A stretch of DNA of 64,000 nt from positions 434,001-498,000 of the forward strand of contig NZ_WTYP01000001.1 in assembly GCF_009828095.1 (NCBI RefSeq). Direction: 5' to 3'. How positions within the stretch are numbered: the first letter of the stretch is position 1; the number at the start of each line of letters is the position of its first letter. Origin of the DNA: Pontixanthobacter luteolus. Its GTDB lineage: Bacteria > Pseudomonadota > Alphaproteobacteria > Sphingomonadales > Sphingomonadaceae. Below are positions 1 through 9,375 of the stretch, one piece after another. The notes beneath the pieces are model-generated. The model had not been told where the DNA came from. It searched no databases and worked only from the letters and a program-made list of their open reading frames with translations. Both the position numbers and the translations under genes were made by a program.

Positions 1-1
1 A

Positions 2-358
2 TTTCGCGGCTTCTGGCTGACCGATTATTTTCCCGACCTGATCACTCTGGATGAAGGGCAGATGCCCGCAATGGATGACTATGAGCGCTGGCTCGGGCCC
101 GTCGAAATCTCTCCTGTGATGATCCCGCATGACTGCACTGACGGTTTTTTGAGCGCGTATTGGCGGCGCCCTGCAGCGTATCTGGATGACCGTGTTCGGC
201 GTGCCATGTCGTCATTCTGGGCGCTTGGCGATGTCAGCGAACAATTGGCGGCGCTGCGTGCCGATCTCGAATCGGGCGTGTGGGAAGGGCGCTACGGTTC
301 GCTGCTGGCGAAGGACGAAATCGACTGCGGTTACCGTCTGGTAGTGGCGAGACCCTGA
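2..358 (+). CDS. Class I SAM-dependent methyltransferase-like protein, C-terminal part
   Basis: The reading frame is open from the left edge of the window and ends at TGA 356-358, so only the last 118 residues are visible. The sequence (FRGFWLTDYFPDL near the start, then AYWRRPAAYLDD and a final YRLVVARP strand) has the look of the C-terminal half of a class I SAM-dependent methyltransferase: a DxxF helix, a region typical of substrate-recognition insertions, and a closing beta strand. The glycine-rich SAM site would lie upstream of the window, so the family call is inference from the C-terminal pattern only. Confidence 0.55.
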   Translation, partial: FRGFWLTDYFPDLITLDEGQMPAMDDYERWLGPVEISPVMIPHDCTDGFLSAYWRRPAAYLDDRVRRAMSSFWALGDVSEQLAALRADLESGVWEGRYGSLLAKDEIDCGYRLVVARP

Positions 359-474
359 TCCAACGCCGTTGACCTGGCCGTGCATGGGGCACGGCGCTGG
401 GGCTGGCGCGGTGGGGCATACTGGGGCCTGCGGTGGGACTTGCATCATACCTCTGCAGCCGCCACATCACCAAC

Positions 475-1143
475 ATGACTGAAACATCCGCAATCCCCCC
501 GATGAAAGCCGCCATTATGCCGGTGACACCGCTGCAGCAGAATTGCTCGCTGATCTGGTGCACCAAGACAATGAAGGGCGCTTTGGTCGACCCGGGCGGT
601 GATCTGGAGAAACTGAAAGCGGGCGTTGCGAAAGCCGGGGTGGAACTGGAGAAAATCCTGATCACGCACGGCCATATCGATCATTGCGGCGAAAGCGGTG
701 TGTTGGCGAAGGAGCTCGGCCTGCCGATCGAAGGCCCGCATGAAGCCGACCGGTTCTGGATTTCGCGGCTGGGCGAAGACGGCGCGAAATACGGCATTCG
801 CGGGGAAGTTTTTGAACCGGATCGCTGGCTGGACGATGGCGACACGGTAACCGTGGGCGATCTGACGCTCGAGGTCATTCACTGCCCCGGTCACACGCCC
901 GGCCACGTGGTTTTCTTTCACCGGCCGAGCAAGTTCGCGGTGGTTGGCGATGTGCTGTTTCAGGGATCGATTGGGCGCACCGATTTCCCGATGGGCAACC
1001 ATCAGGACCTGATCGATGCGATCACGCAAAAACTGTGGCCGCTGGGCGAAGACGTGACGTTCATCCCCGGCCACGGCCCGGTCAGCACCTTCGGTCACGA
1101 ACGCAAAACAAACCAGTTCGTCAGCGATTACGCCCTGAGCTAA
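475..1143 (+). CDS. MBL-fold metallohydrolase, glyoxalase II-like
   Basis: A metallo-beta-lactamase-fold hydrolase of about 222 residues. The metal-binding motif HGHIDH lies at about residues 65-70, followed by HCPGHTPGH, the GDVLFQGSIGRTD loop and the terminal PGHGP histidine, the full ligand set of the glyoxalase II / YcbL group. Members hydrolyse thioesters such as S-lactoylglutathione; the true substrate is not visible here. The frame opens at 433, but the ATG at 475 starts a protein that begins close to the conserved MKAAIMPVTPLQQN core, so I prefer it. It ends 6 bp from the convergent MAPEG gene. Confidence 0.88.
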   Translation: MTETSAIPPMKAAIMPVTPLQQNCSLIWCTKTMKGALVDPGGDLEKLKAGVAKAGVELEKILITHGHIDHCGESGVLAKELGLPIEGPHEADRFWISRLGEDGAKYGIRGEVFEPDRWLDDGDTVTVGDLTLEVIHCPGHTPGHVVFFHRPSKFAVVGDVLFQGSIGRTDFPMGNHQDLIDAITQKLWPLGEDVTFIPGHGPVSTFGHERKTNQFVSDYALS

Positions 1144-1149
1144 ACAGGT

Positions 1150-1542
1150 TTAAATTACCCTCGCAGCAATCAGCACCGCAGCTACCGACAGGCCGAGAAG
1201 GGTGAGCATCGTGATCGCAACGCCGATCATGCGCGGTTTGCCGACTTCTTCGTTGTCCATACCGACCGTGTGCGCCACGCGTCCAAGAACATAGAATGCG
1301 GCAACATAGCCGAGCCACTGCGCGCCTTTGCCCGATAATTCGATTCCGGCGATCAGAAACAAAATGAACGGCGCGCTTTCAACGAAATTGAGCTGTGCGC
1401 GCATCCTGCGGACCAGATGCGGATTGTCGCCGTCACCATGCGCGATGTGCGCCTTTGCGCGAATTTGCCCGGTGCGGACCATCATCCACAGGGTCAGAAT
1501 GCCAGCGGCGGCGGCTGTGCAAAGTGTTACTGGTAACAGCAT
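1150..1542 (-). CDS. MAPEG family membrane protein
   Basis: A 130-residue integral membrane protein with four hydrophobic segments. It carries the MAPEG signature region NPHLVRRMRAQLNFVESAP and an AFYVLGRVAH helix, as in bacterial relatives of microsomal glutathione S-transferase. The activity of bacterial members is mostly unknown; glutathione-dependent detoxification is inferred from the family. The frame opens at 1560, but a GAGAGGGA ribosome-binding site sits just upstream of the ATG at 1542, which therefore decides the start. It is divergent from rpmF. Confidence 0.85.
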   Translation of the reverse strand: MLLPVTLCTAAAAGILTLWMMVRTGQIRAKAHIAHGDGDNPHLVRRMRAQLNFVESAPFILFLIAGIELSGKGAQWLGYVAAFYVLGRVAHTVGMDNEEVGKPRMIGVAITMLTLLGLSVAAVLIAARVI

Positions 1543-1627
1543 TGGTGGTCCCTCTCTCATGCCCCGAAATGCAAAAACATCGGTGCAGCGGTGCTAGTGA
1601 GAATGTGCAATCGTTGCAATGCGCGGG

Positions 1628-1655
1628 TTGCATGCGCGCCAATATGGGTTATAGG
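1628..1655 (+). promoter_or_regulatory. Candidate sigma70-type promoter for rpmF-plsX-fabH
   Basis: TTGCAT at 1628-1633 and TATAGG at 1650-1655 are separated by 16 bp, a plausible -35/-10 pair about 110 bp upstream of rpmF in the 222-bp divergent gap. Seen by eye only; no start site evidence. Confidence 0.35.
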
Positions 1656-1764
1656 GCGCGTCTTCCCGTCATGGCCGGGCCTGATTCCACGCACTTGTGC
1701 GCGGATGTGGCTTCGCCTAGAGCGGCTTTAACAAACTGCAGTTTATCAAGGAACAGGTGCCGCT

Positions 1765-1944
1765 ATGGCTGTCCCTAAGAGAAAAGTATCGCCGCATCGT
1801 CGTGGCATCCGTCGTTCGCACGATTCGCTCAAGCCGGAAGCATTCCATGAATGCTCCAACTGTGGCGAGCTCAAGCGTCCGCACAATCTGTGCAACGCTT
1901 GCGGCCACTACAACGGACGCGAAATCGTCGCTGTCGGTCTTTAA
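1765..1944 (+). CDS. rpmF: Large ribosomal subunit protein bL32
   Basis: A 59-residue protein that starts [20 protein letters not shown], the hallmark of bL32, and carries a zinc ribbon CSNCGE...CNACG. It is a structural component of the 50S subunit. It lies 24 bp ahead of plsX; the rpmF-plsX-fabH order is widely conserved and couples ribosome and lipid synthesis genes in one transcript. The start has an AAGGA motif 11 bp upstream. Confidence 0.97.
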   Translation: MAVPKRKVSPHRRGIRRSHDSLKPEAFHECSNCGELKRPHNLCNACGHYNGREIVAVGL

Positions 1945-1968
1945 GACCGTTTTTCGGAGATTGCGCTC

Positions 1969-3030
1969 ATGAGTCTGCCGCGTATCGCTGTTGATGCGAT
2001 GGGCGGCGACGAAGGCGTGCGCGTGATGATCGACGGCGCTGCCGAGGCGCGCCGCCGACATGACCAGTTCCAGTTCCTGTTGGTAGGTGACGAGGCGCGA
2101 ATCAAAACCGCTCTCGATCAACATCCCAACATGCGTGGGGCTTCCGAAATTCTGCATTGCGATGATGTGGTGGGCGGTGATGAAATCCCCACCCAGGCGC
2201 TTCGCCGTGCCAAGACCACATCGATGGGTCTTGCGGTGAATGCCGTCAAGCAAGGTGACGCCGGCGCTGCAGTCAGCGCGGGTAACACCGGTGCATTGAT
2301 GGCGATGAGCAAGCTTGCCTTGCGCACGATGCCTGGGATCGATCGTCCGGCTCTTGCTGCGGTCATGCCCACTCTCGAAGATGATGATGTGATCATGCTC
2401 GACCTCGGTGCGAATACCGAGGCTGACGCGCGCAACCTTGTCCAGTTCGCGATCATGGGTGCTGCGTATTCGCGGATTATCCTGGGCCGCCAGCCGCGTG
2501 TACGCTTGCTCAATATCGGCACAGAAGAGATCAAGGGTTTCGACCGTCTGCGCGACGCGGCCAGTGAGTTGCAAGCAGCGGCACCGGGGCTGGATTTCAG
2601 ATTTGATGGCTATGTCGAATCGGACAAGATCAATCGCGGCGAAGTCGACGTGGTGGTTACCGATGGATTCTCCGGTAATATCGCATTGAAAGCGATCGAA
2701 GGCACGGCACGGTTCGTTACCGACCTGCTACGCAATGCCTTCACCAGTTCGCTGCGTTCCAAGATCGGCTTTCTCGTTTCGCGTCCCGCGACCGAATTGC
2801 TGAAACACCACCTTGATCCGAACAATCATAACGGCGCGGTATTCCTGGGGCTGAACGGCGTTGTCGTGAAAAGCCATGGCAGTGCAAATGCCGCAGGTGT
2901 CGCGAATGCGGTCACTGTCGCCGCGAAACTGCTGGAAGACAATTTGACCCACCGTATCACCAGCGATCTGGCTGAGCTGCAGGCACGCCGCGCCGATGAA
3001 AGCGCCGGTGAAAGCGCCGCCGCAAAGTGA
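1969..3030 (+). CDS. plsX: Phosphate acyltransferase PlsX
   Basis: PlsX converts acyl-ACP and phosphate to acyl-phosphate, the acyl donor for PlsY in phospholipid synthesis; it is a peripheral membrane enzyme. The 353 residues begin with the family motif [11 protein letters not shown], and [11 protein letters not shown] and [13 protein letters not shown] follow in the expected order. Length is normal. The stop codon TGA overlaps the GTG start of fabH (GTGA at 3027-3030), so the two are translationally coupled. Confidence 0.97.
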   Translation: MSLPRIAVDAMGGDEGVRVMIDGAAEARRRHDQFQFLLVGDEARIKTALDQHPNMRGASEILHCDDVVGGDEIPTQALRRAKTTSMGLAVNAVKQGDAGAAVSAGNTGALMAMSKLALRTMPGIDRPALAAVMPTLEDDDVIMLDLGANTEADARNLVQFAIMGAAYSRIILGRQPRVRLLNIGTEEIKGFDRLRDAASELQAAAPGLDFRFDGYVESDKINRGEVDVVVTDGFSGNIALKAIEGTARFVTDLLRNAFTSSLRSKIGFLVSRPATELLKHHLDPNNHNGAVFLGLNGVVVKSHGSANAAGVANAVTVAAKLLEDNLTHRITSDLAELQARRADESAGESAAAK

Positions 3031-3992
3031 TCCGTTCAGTCATCATCGGAAGCGGTTCGGCCCTGCCGGGACGTGCTGTCACCAATGCCGAATTGGCAGA
3101 GCGAGTGGACACGAGCGACGAATGGATCGTCGAACGAACCGGTATCCGCCAGCGTTACATCGCGGGTGAGGGAGAGACCACTTCTACTCTCGCGACAAAG
3201 GCTGCGGAAAAGGCAATGGAAGCTGCCGGTGTCGCGGCGAAGGACATCGATCTGATCGTGTTGGCCACTGCCACACCCGACCAGACTTTTCCCGCCACCG
3301 CCACACAGGTTCAACATAATCTGGGCTGCAATGGCGGGATCGCTTTCGATGTCGCGGCTGTGTGTTCAGGTTTTCTCTATGCCATGGCAACTGCCGACTC
3401 GATGCTTCGTACAGGCATGGGCAAGCGTGCTCTGGTCATCGGCGCTGAAACATTCAGCCGTATTCTCGACTGGGAAGACCGGACCACTTGCGTATTGTTT
3501 GGCGACGGTGCCGGTGCGCTCGTTCTAGAGGTGCAGGACGTGGACGATGGCGGCCCGGGCATCATCGATACAAAACTGCATGCCGATGGCGCCCATAACC
3601 AGCTGCTTTATGTTGATGGCGGGCCGTCAAGCACCGGAACGGTCGGTAAATTGCGCATGAAGGGCCGCGAAGTGTTCCGCCATGCAGTGGTCAATTTGGC
3701 CGATGTTCTCAAGGAAGCACTCGCATCGAGCGGCTTCACGCCGGGCGATATCGACTGGGTGGTGCCGCATCAGGCAAACGCGCGGATACTCGATGCGACT
3801 GCTCGCAAACTCGGGCTTCCGGCGGAAAAAGTGATCGTCACTGTTGACCAGCACGCCAACACCTCAGCCGCATCCGTACCGCTCGCGTTCGACGTCGGCA
3901 TCCGCGATGGCCGGATCAAAAAAGGCGATCTCGTGATGTTCGAGGCGATGGGCGGCGGCTTTACTTGGGGCGCCTCTCTCGTCCGCATGTGA
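3027..3992 (+). CDS. fabH: Beta-ketoacyl-ACP synthase III
   Basis: FabH condenses an acyl-CoA primer with malonyl-ACP to start fatty acid synthesis. The Cys-His-Asn triad is visible: Cys113 in AAVCSGF, His in [11 protein letters not shown], and Asn in QHANTSAAS. The length of 321 residues matches the family. The start is GTG at 3027, overlapping the plsX stop. The sequence ends in [13 protein letters not shown], the usual FabH C-terminus. Confidence 0.97.
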   Translation: MIRSVIIGSGSALPGRAVTNAELAERVDTSDEWIVERTGIRQRYIAGEGETTSTLATKAAEKAMEAAGVAAKDIDLIVLATATPDQTFPATATQVQHNLGCNGGIAFDVAAVCSGFLYAMATADSMLRTGMGKRALVIGAETFSRILDWEDRTTCVLFGDGAGALVLEVQDVDDGGPGIIDTKLHADGAHNQLLYVDGGPSSTGTVGKLRMKGREVFRHAVVNLADVLKEALASSGFTPGDIDWVVPHQANARILDATARKLGLPAEKVIVTVDQHANTSAASVPLAFDVGIRDGRIKKGDLVMFEAMGGGFTWGASLVRM

Positions 3993-3997
3993 ATGAA

Positions 3998-4046
3998 AAT
4001 GCATTTTCTGGCTAAGATAATTTGCCTGAATGCGATTTTCTGGTTA
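3998..4046. repeat. Imperfect direct repeat ahead of ihfA
   Basis: AATGCATTTTCTGGCTA (3998-4014) and AATGCGATTTTCTGGTTA (4029-4046) match except for one inserted base and one substitution. Their starts are 31 bp apart, close to three helical turns. They fill the fabH-ihfA gap (3993-4102), where the ihfA promoter must lie if it has its own, so they are a candidate operator pair. Confidence 0.5.
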
Positions 4047-4102
4047 CATATTAAGCCATAAGATAAAAATTTCCGGGTCGCGTCCGGTAAGGGAGTGAGC
4101 GA

Positions 4103-4402
4103 ATGTCTCGATCAGTGAGCACACTGACAAGGGCCGATCTCGCCGAAACGATCAATCGCAAGATGGGATTTTCTCGGGCGGAATCGCTCGATCTGGTGGA
4201 ATCAATTCTCGCACATATGTGCGAAGCCATGTCAGATGGTGAAAATGTGAAGATTTCCGGTTTCGGAAGCTTTATTCTGCGCGACAAGAAGGAACGTGTT
4301 GGCCGAAACCCGAAAACGGGTGTCGAGGTGCCGATTACTCCGCGCCGCGTCATGACCTTCCGCGCAAGCCAGCTGCTTAAAGAACGAATAGCCAAGGGAT
4401 AA
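4103..4402 (+). CDS. ihfA: Integration host factor subunit alpha
   Basis: A 99-residue HU/IHF-family DNA-bending protein. The diagnostic segments are [18 protein letters not shown], the arm [12 protein letters not shown] and the closing [16 protein letters not shown]. The alpha-subunit call rests on the GRNPKTG arm type and on the position between fabH and a MerR regulator, the usual alphaproteobacterial site of ihfA. It acts in the nucleoid as a heterodimer with IhfB, which is not in this window. Confidence 0.93.
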   Translation: MSRSVSTLTRADLAETINRKMGFSRAESLDLVESILAHMCEAMSDGENVKISGFGSFILRDKKERVGRNPKTGVEVPITPRRVMTFRASQLLKERIAKG

Positions 4403-4405
4403 AAA

Positions 4406-5062
4406 ATGAGCGCGCAATTCGAGGATGGAAAAGACGAAGGCGCGCTTCGTACCATTGGTGAAGTCAGCAAGGCGCTGGGGATAAAGACTCACGTCCTGCG
4501 TTATTGGGAACAACAGTTTCCCATGCTGGAACCGCTTAAACGAAGCGGCGGTCGGCGATATTATCGCAGCGAAGACGTCGAGTTGATCGAAACGATCGAC
4601 CGGCTGGTCAATCATGAAGGTTACACTCTGAAGGGCGCCAAAAAAGCCATCAGGGATGCCTCGAACAGCCAAGCGAAAACTACGGACGGCACAGAACCGG
4701 TAGATGATTCTGGCGCAGACATTCCCGGCACCGCCGACACAACCGGTGTCGATTCGCGCGCAAACGATGGCGGAACTGCGGAAACGGAGAGCAGTATAGT
4801 GACTTCGACGCCCCCTTTCATGTCCAGCGCTGACAGCCCCATCGCGGTGGACGGCGGCGTAGGGGATTTCTTCGGTAAGCCGGCGGAGAGCGAAGCGGAG
4901 CAAGACACCGCGTCGCCGCAAGAATCGAATGAGCCCCAGGCGGAAACGCCGGCGCTGACCACGACCGAGCCCGAAACGCATACCGACGCCGTGCCGCGCG
5001 CGGAAATTCTCGCGAAATTGAAGGCGTTGAGGGCAAATCTGGCCGACGCACTCGCGGCCTGA
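4406..5062 (+). CDS. MerR family transcriptional regulator
   Basis: A 218-residue protein whose first 75 residues form a MerR winged helix: TIGEVSKALGIKTHVLRYWEQQFPML followed by GGRRYYRSEDVELIETIDRL. The rest is acidic, low-complexity linker (residues about 90-190) with a short C-terminal helix LAKLKALRANLADALAA. This HTH-plus-disordered-tail form next to ihfA is typical of alphaproteobacteria. No metal-binding cysteines of the MerR/CueR type are seen, so a metal effector is unlikely. It starts 3 bp after ihfA and converges on smc with a 2-bp gap. Confidence 0.88.
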   Translation: MSAQFEDGKDEGALRTIGEVSKALGIKTHVLRYWEQQFPMLEPLKRSGGRRYYRSEDVELIETIDRLVNHEGYTLKGAKKAIRDASNSQAKTTDGTEPVDDSGADIPGTADTTGVDSRANDGGTAETESSIVTSTPPFMSSADSPIAVDGGVGDFFGKPAESEAEQDTASPQESNEPQAETPALTTTEPETHTDAVPRAEILAKLKALRANLADALAA

Positions 5063-5064
5063 TC

Positions 5065-8000
5065 CTACTCCGCAGCGAGCAGATTTTCTGCCGCACCCAG
5101 ATCCACGCTGACTAGCCGGGATACGCCCTGTTCGATCATGGTCACGCCAAACAGGCGGTGCATACGGCTCATGGTCACGGCGTTGTGCGTGACAATCAGA
5201 TAGCGAGTGTCGGTCTCAGCCGCCATCGCATCCAGCAAATCGCAGAAACGGTCGATATTGGCATCGTCCAGCGGCGCGTCGACTTCGTCGAGGACGCAAA
5301 TGGGTGCCGGATTGGTAAGGAACAGCCCGAAGATCAGGGCGATCGCGGTCAGCGCCTGTTCGCCGCCTGATAGCAAGGTGAGCGATTGCAGCTTCTTTCC
5401 GGGTGGCTGTGCATAGATCTCCAATCCTGCCTCAAGCGGATCGTCGCTGTCGATCAGCGCCAGATGCGCCTGCCCGCCATTAAACAGCCGCGTGAACAGG
5501 CGCTGGAAATGCGTATCAACTTGTTCGAACGCAGCCTTCAGTCGTTCGCGCCCTTCGCGGTTCAAATTGCCGATTGACCCGCGTAGCCGGTTGACGGCCT
5601 CGTGTAGTTCCGCCTGCTCCGCCGCGCTGGAACCGTGTTCCTGTTCGATCTTTGCCAGTTCTTCCGTGGCGACCAGATTGACCGGACCAATGCGCTCGCG
5701 GCTGGCGTTCAGCTTCTCGAGTTCTTCGCCCTCAAGGCCGGAATTTCCAACCTCATCTGATTCGAAACCGAATTTCTGTGCCAGCATTGGTGGCGGGCAC
5801 TGGAACCGCTCGCCCGACACGCGGGCCATTTCAGATCGGCGCGCTTCCTCGCTTTCGGCGCGCGCAGCCAGGCCGGCCCGCGCTTCGCGTGCGGTTGCCA
5901 GCGCTTCGTTCACTTCGGCAAAGCGGCGGTCGGCTTCTTGTGCGGTTTCCTGGGCCTCAGCCACAGCAGCCTCCGCATCGGCAAGCTCCTGAGTCAATCT
6001 GGTGCGCACTGTGTCGCCCTGCTCAATTTCGCGCATCAGGCCTTCCGGCTTGGCCGCGAACACCGCTCGCTCTTCCGCTATCTCTTCGAACCGCCGGGCC
6101 ATATCAGACAGACGCTGAGCCGCTTCGCCGGATCGGGTCTGCCAATTGGCCATGTCGCTGCGCTGCGCTGCTGTTCGTTCGCGGGCAACGGCGAGCGCCT
6201 GATCATGGGCGGCGAGCGTTGCGGTGGCTGCCTGCAGCGCGGACCGTGCAGCCTCGTGTTTCGCGCGAGTCGCCTCGAGAGACGCTCGCCCGGTTTCAGG
6301 ATCGGGCAGGGCGGATTTCCGGTCTTCGGCTGCCTTCAGGTCCTGTTCCGCCTGTCTTTGCTGGTCGGCAAGTTCGGACTTCGCCGCTTCAAGCTCTTTC
6401 AGCCGGAAAGCGATCCTTTCGCGGGCCGTCTCGGCCTGATCCAGTGCGCGCAGGGCCTGCCGCTCTGCCTCGGAAGCCTCGGCGACATCGCGTTCTGCCG
6501 CCACAAGTGATTGCTGCAATTCGGTCAGTTCACGCTGCGCCTCGGCCTGTGCATTCTCTGCCTGCTCGGCTGCCTTCTGCTTTTCCGGTATTTCCGCTTC
6601 GAGCTGCGCAAGCCGGTTTTCAGCCTCAAGCCGCGCGGCTTCTGCAGCGCCTTCCCCGCGTGCCACGAAGCCATCCCATCTCCGCAAATGTCCGCCGAGG
6701 GTTACCAACCATTCGCCCGGGCCAAGTTCCCGCCCGTCATCAGTGTCCGTGACATGGACCAGAGCGAGGCGAGCCGCCAATTGATCAGGGCACGCGGTCA
6801 CATATTTAACGAGGCTGTCGTTCACCGGTTTCGGGGCTGCTCTGCCAGTCCAGAAACGCCCTTCGCTGCCCGCATCGGGGCTGCCGAGAGGTGCCTTGGC
6901 ATCACGCCCGAGCACCGCGGCAACGGCCCGTTCATAGCCCGGCTTCGCGCGTACTTCGTCGAGTGCGGTGGGCAGCCCGCTACGCTGTGCCCGCTGCCGT
7001 TCGCGCGCGTCACGGTCCCGCACGAGCGCGTTCAGTTCCCGCTCGATACCGGCCAGTTCCGCCTTGGCGCTGGCCAGGGCGCTGCCGGTTTCATCGCGGG
7101 CTGTTTGCAGCGCCTGTTTGCTGGCGCGCATATCCTCCAGCTTGTTTTTCAGGCGAGCGACATCCTTGCCTGCATCCTCGGCATTGGCTTTTGCCTCCAG
7201 AACCGCCTGCTCCGGGTCGCCAGATGATGAAAGGGCAGCTCGTGCTTCTTCCTGCCGCGAGGTTTCGGCACGAACGCGGTCCACGCGGCTGCGGGCCTGA
7301 GTGATTTCGGCTTCGGCCACCCGCCATTCTGCTTCGACCCCCGCGTGATCGGCAGTTGCCTTCGCAAGCGCCAGTTCGGCGCTGCGACCAGCGCGTTCTG
7401 CATCTTCCAGAGTCGCTGCAAGTATCGGGCGACGTTGTTCATCTGCGGCGAGGGTTTTTTCGTTGCCGGAAAGCTCTTTCTCCAACCGGGCGAGCGCCTC
7501 TGCGGCATCTTTGGTCAGCCGGTCGGCATCGCCGCGATCTTCCTCCAGCCGCGCCTTTTGCCGGTCGAGATCGGCAAGCCGCTGCTCCGCCGCTTCCAGC
7601 TGAGACGTTAGCGCGGCCATTCGGTGACCGTGCGCGCTGGCATCGTCGCGGCGGTCGGCCTGTTCCTCGCGTGCTTCGGCGAGCACCTTGGCTGCTTCAT
7701 GCTGCGCTTTCTGGACTTCGGCGCTTTCGCCCTTTGCCACATTCACGCGCTGTTCGGCAGTTTCGGCCTGCTTGCGGGCGGCATCTGCAGCCGCGGCGGC
7801 ATCACGCCAGCGCGCAAACAGCAGGCGGGCTTCGGCCACGCTGATCTGTTCCGTCAGCTTCGTATAACGTTCAGCCTGCTTCGCCTGTCGCCTGAGCGAA
7901 GCCATTTGCGAATCGAGGCCTGCCATCAGGTCTTCCAGCCGTTCGAGATTCTTCTCTGTGGACCTGAGTTTGCTTTCTGCATCACGCCGGCGAACATGCA

Positions 8001-8490
8001 AACCTGCGATGCCGGCCGCCTCTTCCAGCATTTGGCGGCGTTCGGCAGGTTTGGCGGCAATGACTTGTGCGATCTTGCCCTGACTGACCAATGCGGGGCT
8101 GTGCGCGCCAGTGGCGGCATCGGCGAAGGTAAGCGAAACGTCCTTCGCCCGCACATCGCTGCCGTTAACGCGGTAAGCGCTGCCGGCTCCGCGCTCGATA
8201 CGGCGCATGACCTCCAGCTCTTCGCCGAAATCGTCCTCCGCATGAAGGACGACCTCGGCAAAATCGCGTTGAGGGCGGGTTTCGGTGCCCGCGAAGATCA
8301 CATCTTCCATCCCGCCGGACCGCATGGATTTGGGTGAATTTTCGCCCATCACCCAGCGGATCGCCTCAAGCAGGTTGGATTTGCCGCACCCGTTTGGTCC
8401 GACAACACCGGTCAGCCCCGGTTCGATGCGCAATTCGGCTGGCTCTACGAAGCTTTTGAAGCCACTGAGCTTGAGCCGCTTTATGAGCAT
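5065..8490 (-). CDS. smc: Chromosome segregation protein SMC
   Basis: An ABC-type ATPase of 1141 residues that organises and segregates chromosomes with ScpAB. Walker A GPNGCGKSN is at residues 31-39, a long coiled coil follows, then a hinge (about 500-620, containing GLPTALDEVRAKPGYERAV), a second coiled coil, the signature LSGGEQALTA and Walker B PICVLDEVDAPLDD near the C-terminus. The size is normal. A GAGGGGGG ribosome site lies upstream of the ATG. Many long open frames on the opposite strand here are only a by-product of the high-GC coiled-coil coding bias. Confidence 0.97.
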   Translation of the reverse strand: MLIKRLKLSGFKSFVEPAELRIEPGLTGVVGPNGCGKSNLLEAIRWVMGENSPKSMRSGGMEDVIFAGTETRPQRDFAEVVLHAEDDFGEELEVMRRIERGAGSAYRVNGSDVRAKDVSLTFADAATGAHSPALVSQGKIAQVIAAKPAERRQMLEEAAGIAGLHVRRRDAESKLRSTEKNLERLEDLMAGLDSQMASLRRQAKQAERYTKLTEQISVAEARLLFARWRDAAAAADAARKQAETAEQRVNVAKGESAEVQKAQHEAAKVLAEAREEQADRRDDASAHGHRMAALTSQLEAAEQRLADLDRQKARLEEDRGDADRLTKDAAEALARLEKELSGNEKTLAADEQRRPILAATLEDAERAGRSAELALAKATADHAGVEAEWRVAEAEITQARSRVDRVRAETSRQEEARAALSSSGDPEQAVLEAKANAEDAGKDVARLKNKLEDMRASKQALQTARDETGSALASAKAELAGIERELNALVRDRDARERQRAQRSGLPTALDEVRAKPGYERAVAAVLGRDAKAPLGSPDAGSEGRFWTGRAAPKPVNDSLVKYVTACPDQLAARLALVHVTDTDDGRELGPGEWLVTLGGHLRRWDGFVARGEGAAEAARLEAENRLAQLEAEIPEKQKAAEQAENAQAEAQRELTELQQSLVAAERDVAEASEAERQALRALDQAETARERIAFRLKELEAAKSELADQQRQAEQDLKAAEDRKSALPDPETGRASLEATRAKHEAARSALQAATATLAAHDQALAVARERTAAQRSDMANWQTRSGEAAQRLSDMARRFEEIAEERAVFAAKPEGLMREIEQGDTVRTRLTQELADAEAAVAEAQETAQEADRRFAEVNEALATAREARAGLAARAESEEARRSEMARVSGERFQCPPPMLAQKFGFESDEVGNSGLEGEELEKLNASRERIGPVNLVATEELAKIEQEHGSSAAEQAELHEAVNRLRGSIGNLNREGRERLKAAFEQVDTHFQRLFTRLFNGGQAHLALIDSDDPLEAGLEIYAQPPGKKLQSLTLLSGGEQALTAIALIFGLFLTNPAPICVLDEVDAPLDDANIDRFCDLLDAMAAETDTRYLIVTHNAVTMSRMHRLFGVTMIEQGVSRLVSVDLGAAENLLAAE

Positions 8491-8527
8491 CGCTGGCGCT
8501 GTCCCCCCTCTTCGTTGCTAGGCGCCC

Positions 8528-9280
8528 TTAGCGAGCGCCCGCGCGTTGCAGCTCAGGTTCGATCTGAGTCCAGGAATTGGCGTCAAGCTTGCGCCCGTTG
8601 ATGAAGAATGTCGGCGTACCGGTAACGTCGAGTTCGTTCGACTGGGTCGTCGAATTCTCAGCGATCTGCTTGTACTTGTCGGCATCTGCGAGGCACTGGC
8701 GCGCTTGATCCGTGCTGAGGCCGCGAGCCGCGAAGAAGTCGTAGAAACCGCCGATTTCCGCCAATTGTACAAGTCGCTGATCTTCAGGAAGAGTGAGCGA
8801 TTGCTCGACCGCTTCGGCGTTGTCGAAGATTGGCTGGAGCACCTGCTGGAGGTTCGTCCAGACCTGATCCGATAGCGGGTGGAAACTTTCTTTCGCCCCG
8901 CAGCGGACCATCGTTGCCAAGGCAAGATCATGCGGCCCGTGGATCTGGTTGCGCAGTTCGAAACTGACCCGGCCTGTGCTGACATATTCCGACTTAAGCT
9001 GTTCTGCGCCATTGGCCGCGAAGGCAGCGCAGGCAGGGCAGGTAAGCGAAGCGTATTCGATGACCTTGATCGGCGCGTCGGGGTTGCCGACGATATAACC
9101 ATCCGATTCCGACACGTTGACGATGTCGGTCCATTGCTGACCAGCCGGAGCCTCGATCGGGGCGATGGGCTCTGATGTAGCCGCGCCGCCTTCAGGCGCG
9201 CTGTCGCAACCGGCCAGTCCCAAAGTGAACGGGGCGGCGAGCGTTGCAAATGCCAGCTTGCGGAAAGTCGTGGTCGTCAT
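8528..9280 (-). CDS. DsbA-family thiol:disulfide lipoprotein (CPAC)
   Basis: A 250-residue thioredoxin-fold protein. The N-terminus is a lipoprotein signal with the lipobox LAGC at 22-25, so it is anchored in the envelope. The redox site CPAC lies at 81-84 and the cis-proline loop is VTGTPTFFINGRKL. This resembles the DsbA_4 / BdbD type that handles periplasmic disulfides. It is followed, 37 bp away, by smc and preceded by a second DsbA-like gene; the pair looks like a tandem duplication that has diverged. Confidence 0.9.
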   Translation of the reverse strand: MTTTTFRKLAFATLAAPFTLGLAGCDSAPEGGAATSEPIAPIEAPAGQQWTDIVNVSESDGYIVGNPDAPIKVIEYASLTCPACAAFAANGAEQLKSEYVSTGRVSFELRNQIHGPHDLALATMVRCGAKESFHPLSDQVWTNLQQVLQPIFDNAEAVEQSLTLPEDQRLVQLAEIGGFYDFFAARGLSTDQARQCLADADKYKQIAENSTTQSNELDVTGTPTFFINGRKLDANSWTQIEPELQRAGAR

Positions 9281-9375
9281 GTCAGGTTCCTCTTGCGAAT
9301 GGGAAGGCTATACGATGGGGGGGAAGGGTAAAGCAGGCAGGGGCGCTATCCACAGCTTCTCCCCCGTCTTATCCC

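Noticed and set aside
1717-2574. Minus-strand 285-codon open frame across rpmF and plsX
   Set aside because: Antisense to two well-recognised genes, and with no family pattern.
5388-8337. Several long plus-strand open frames inside smc, up to 324 codons
   Set aside because: They lie wholly antisense to a clear SMC protein with all motifs; GC-rich coiled-coil codons produce few stops on the other strand.
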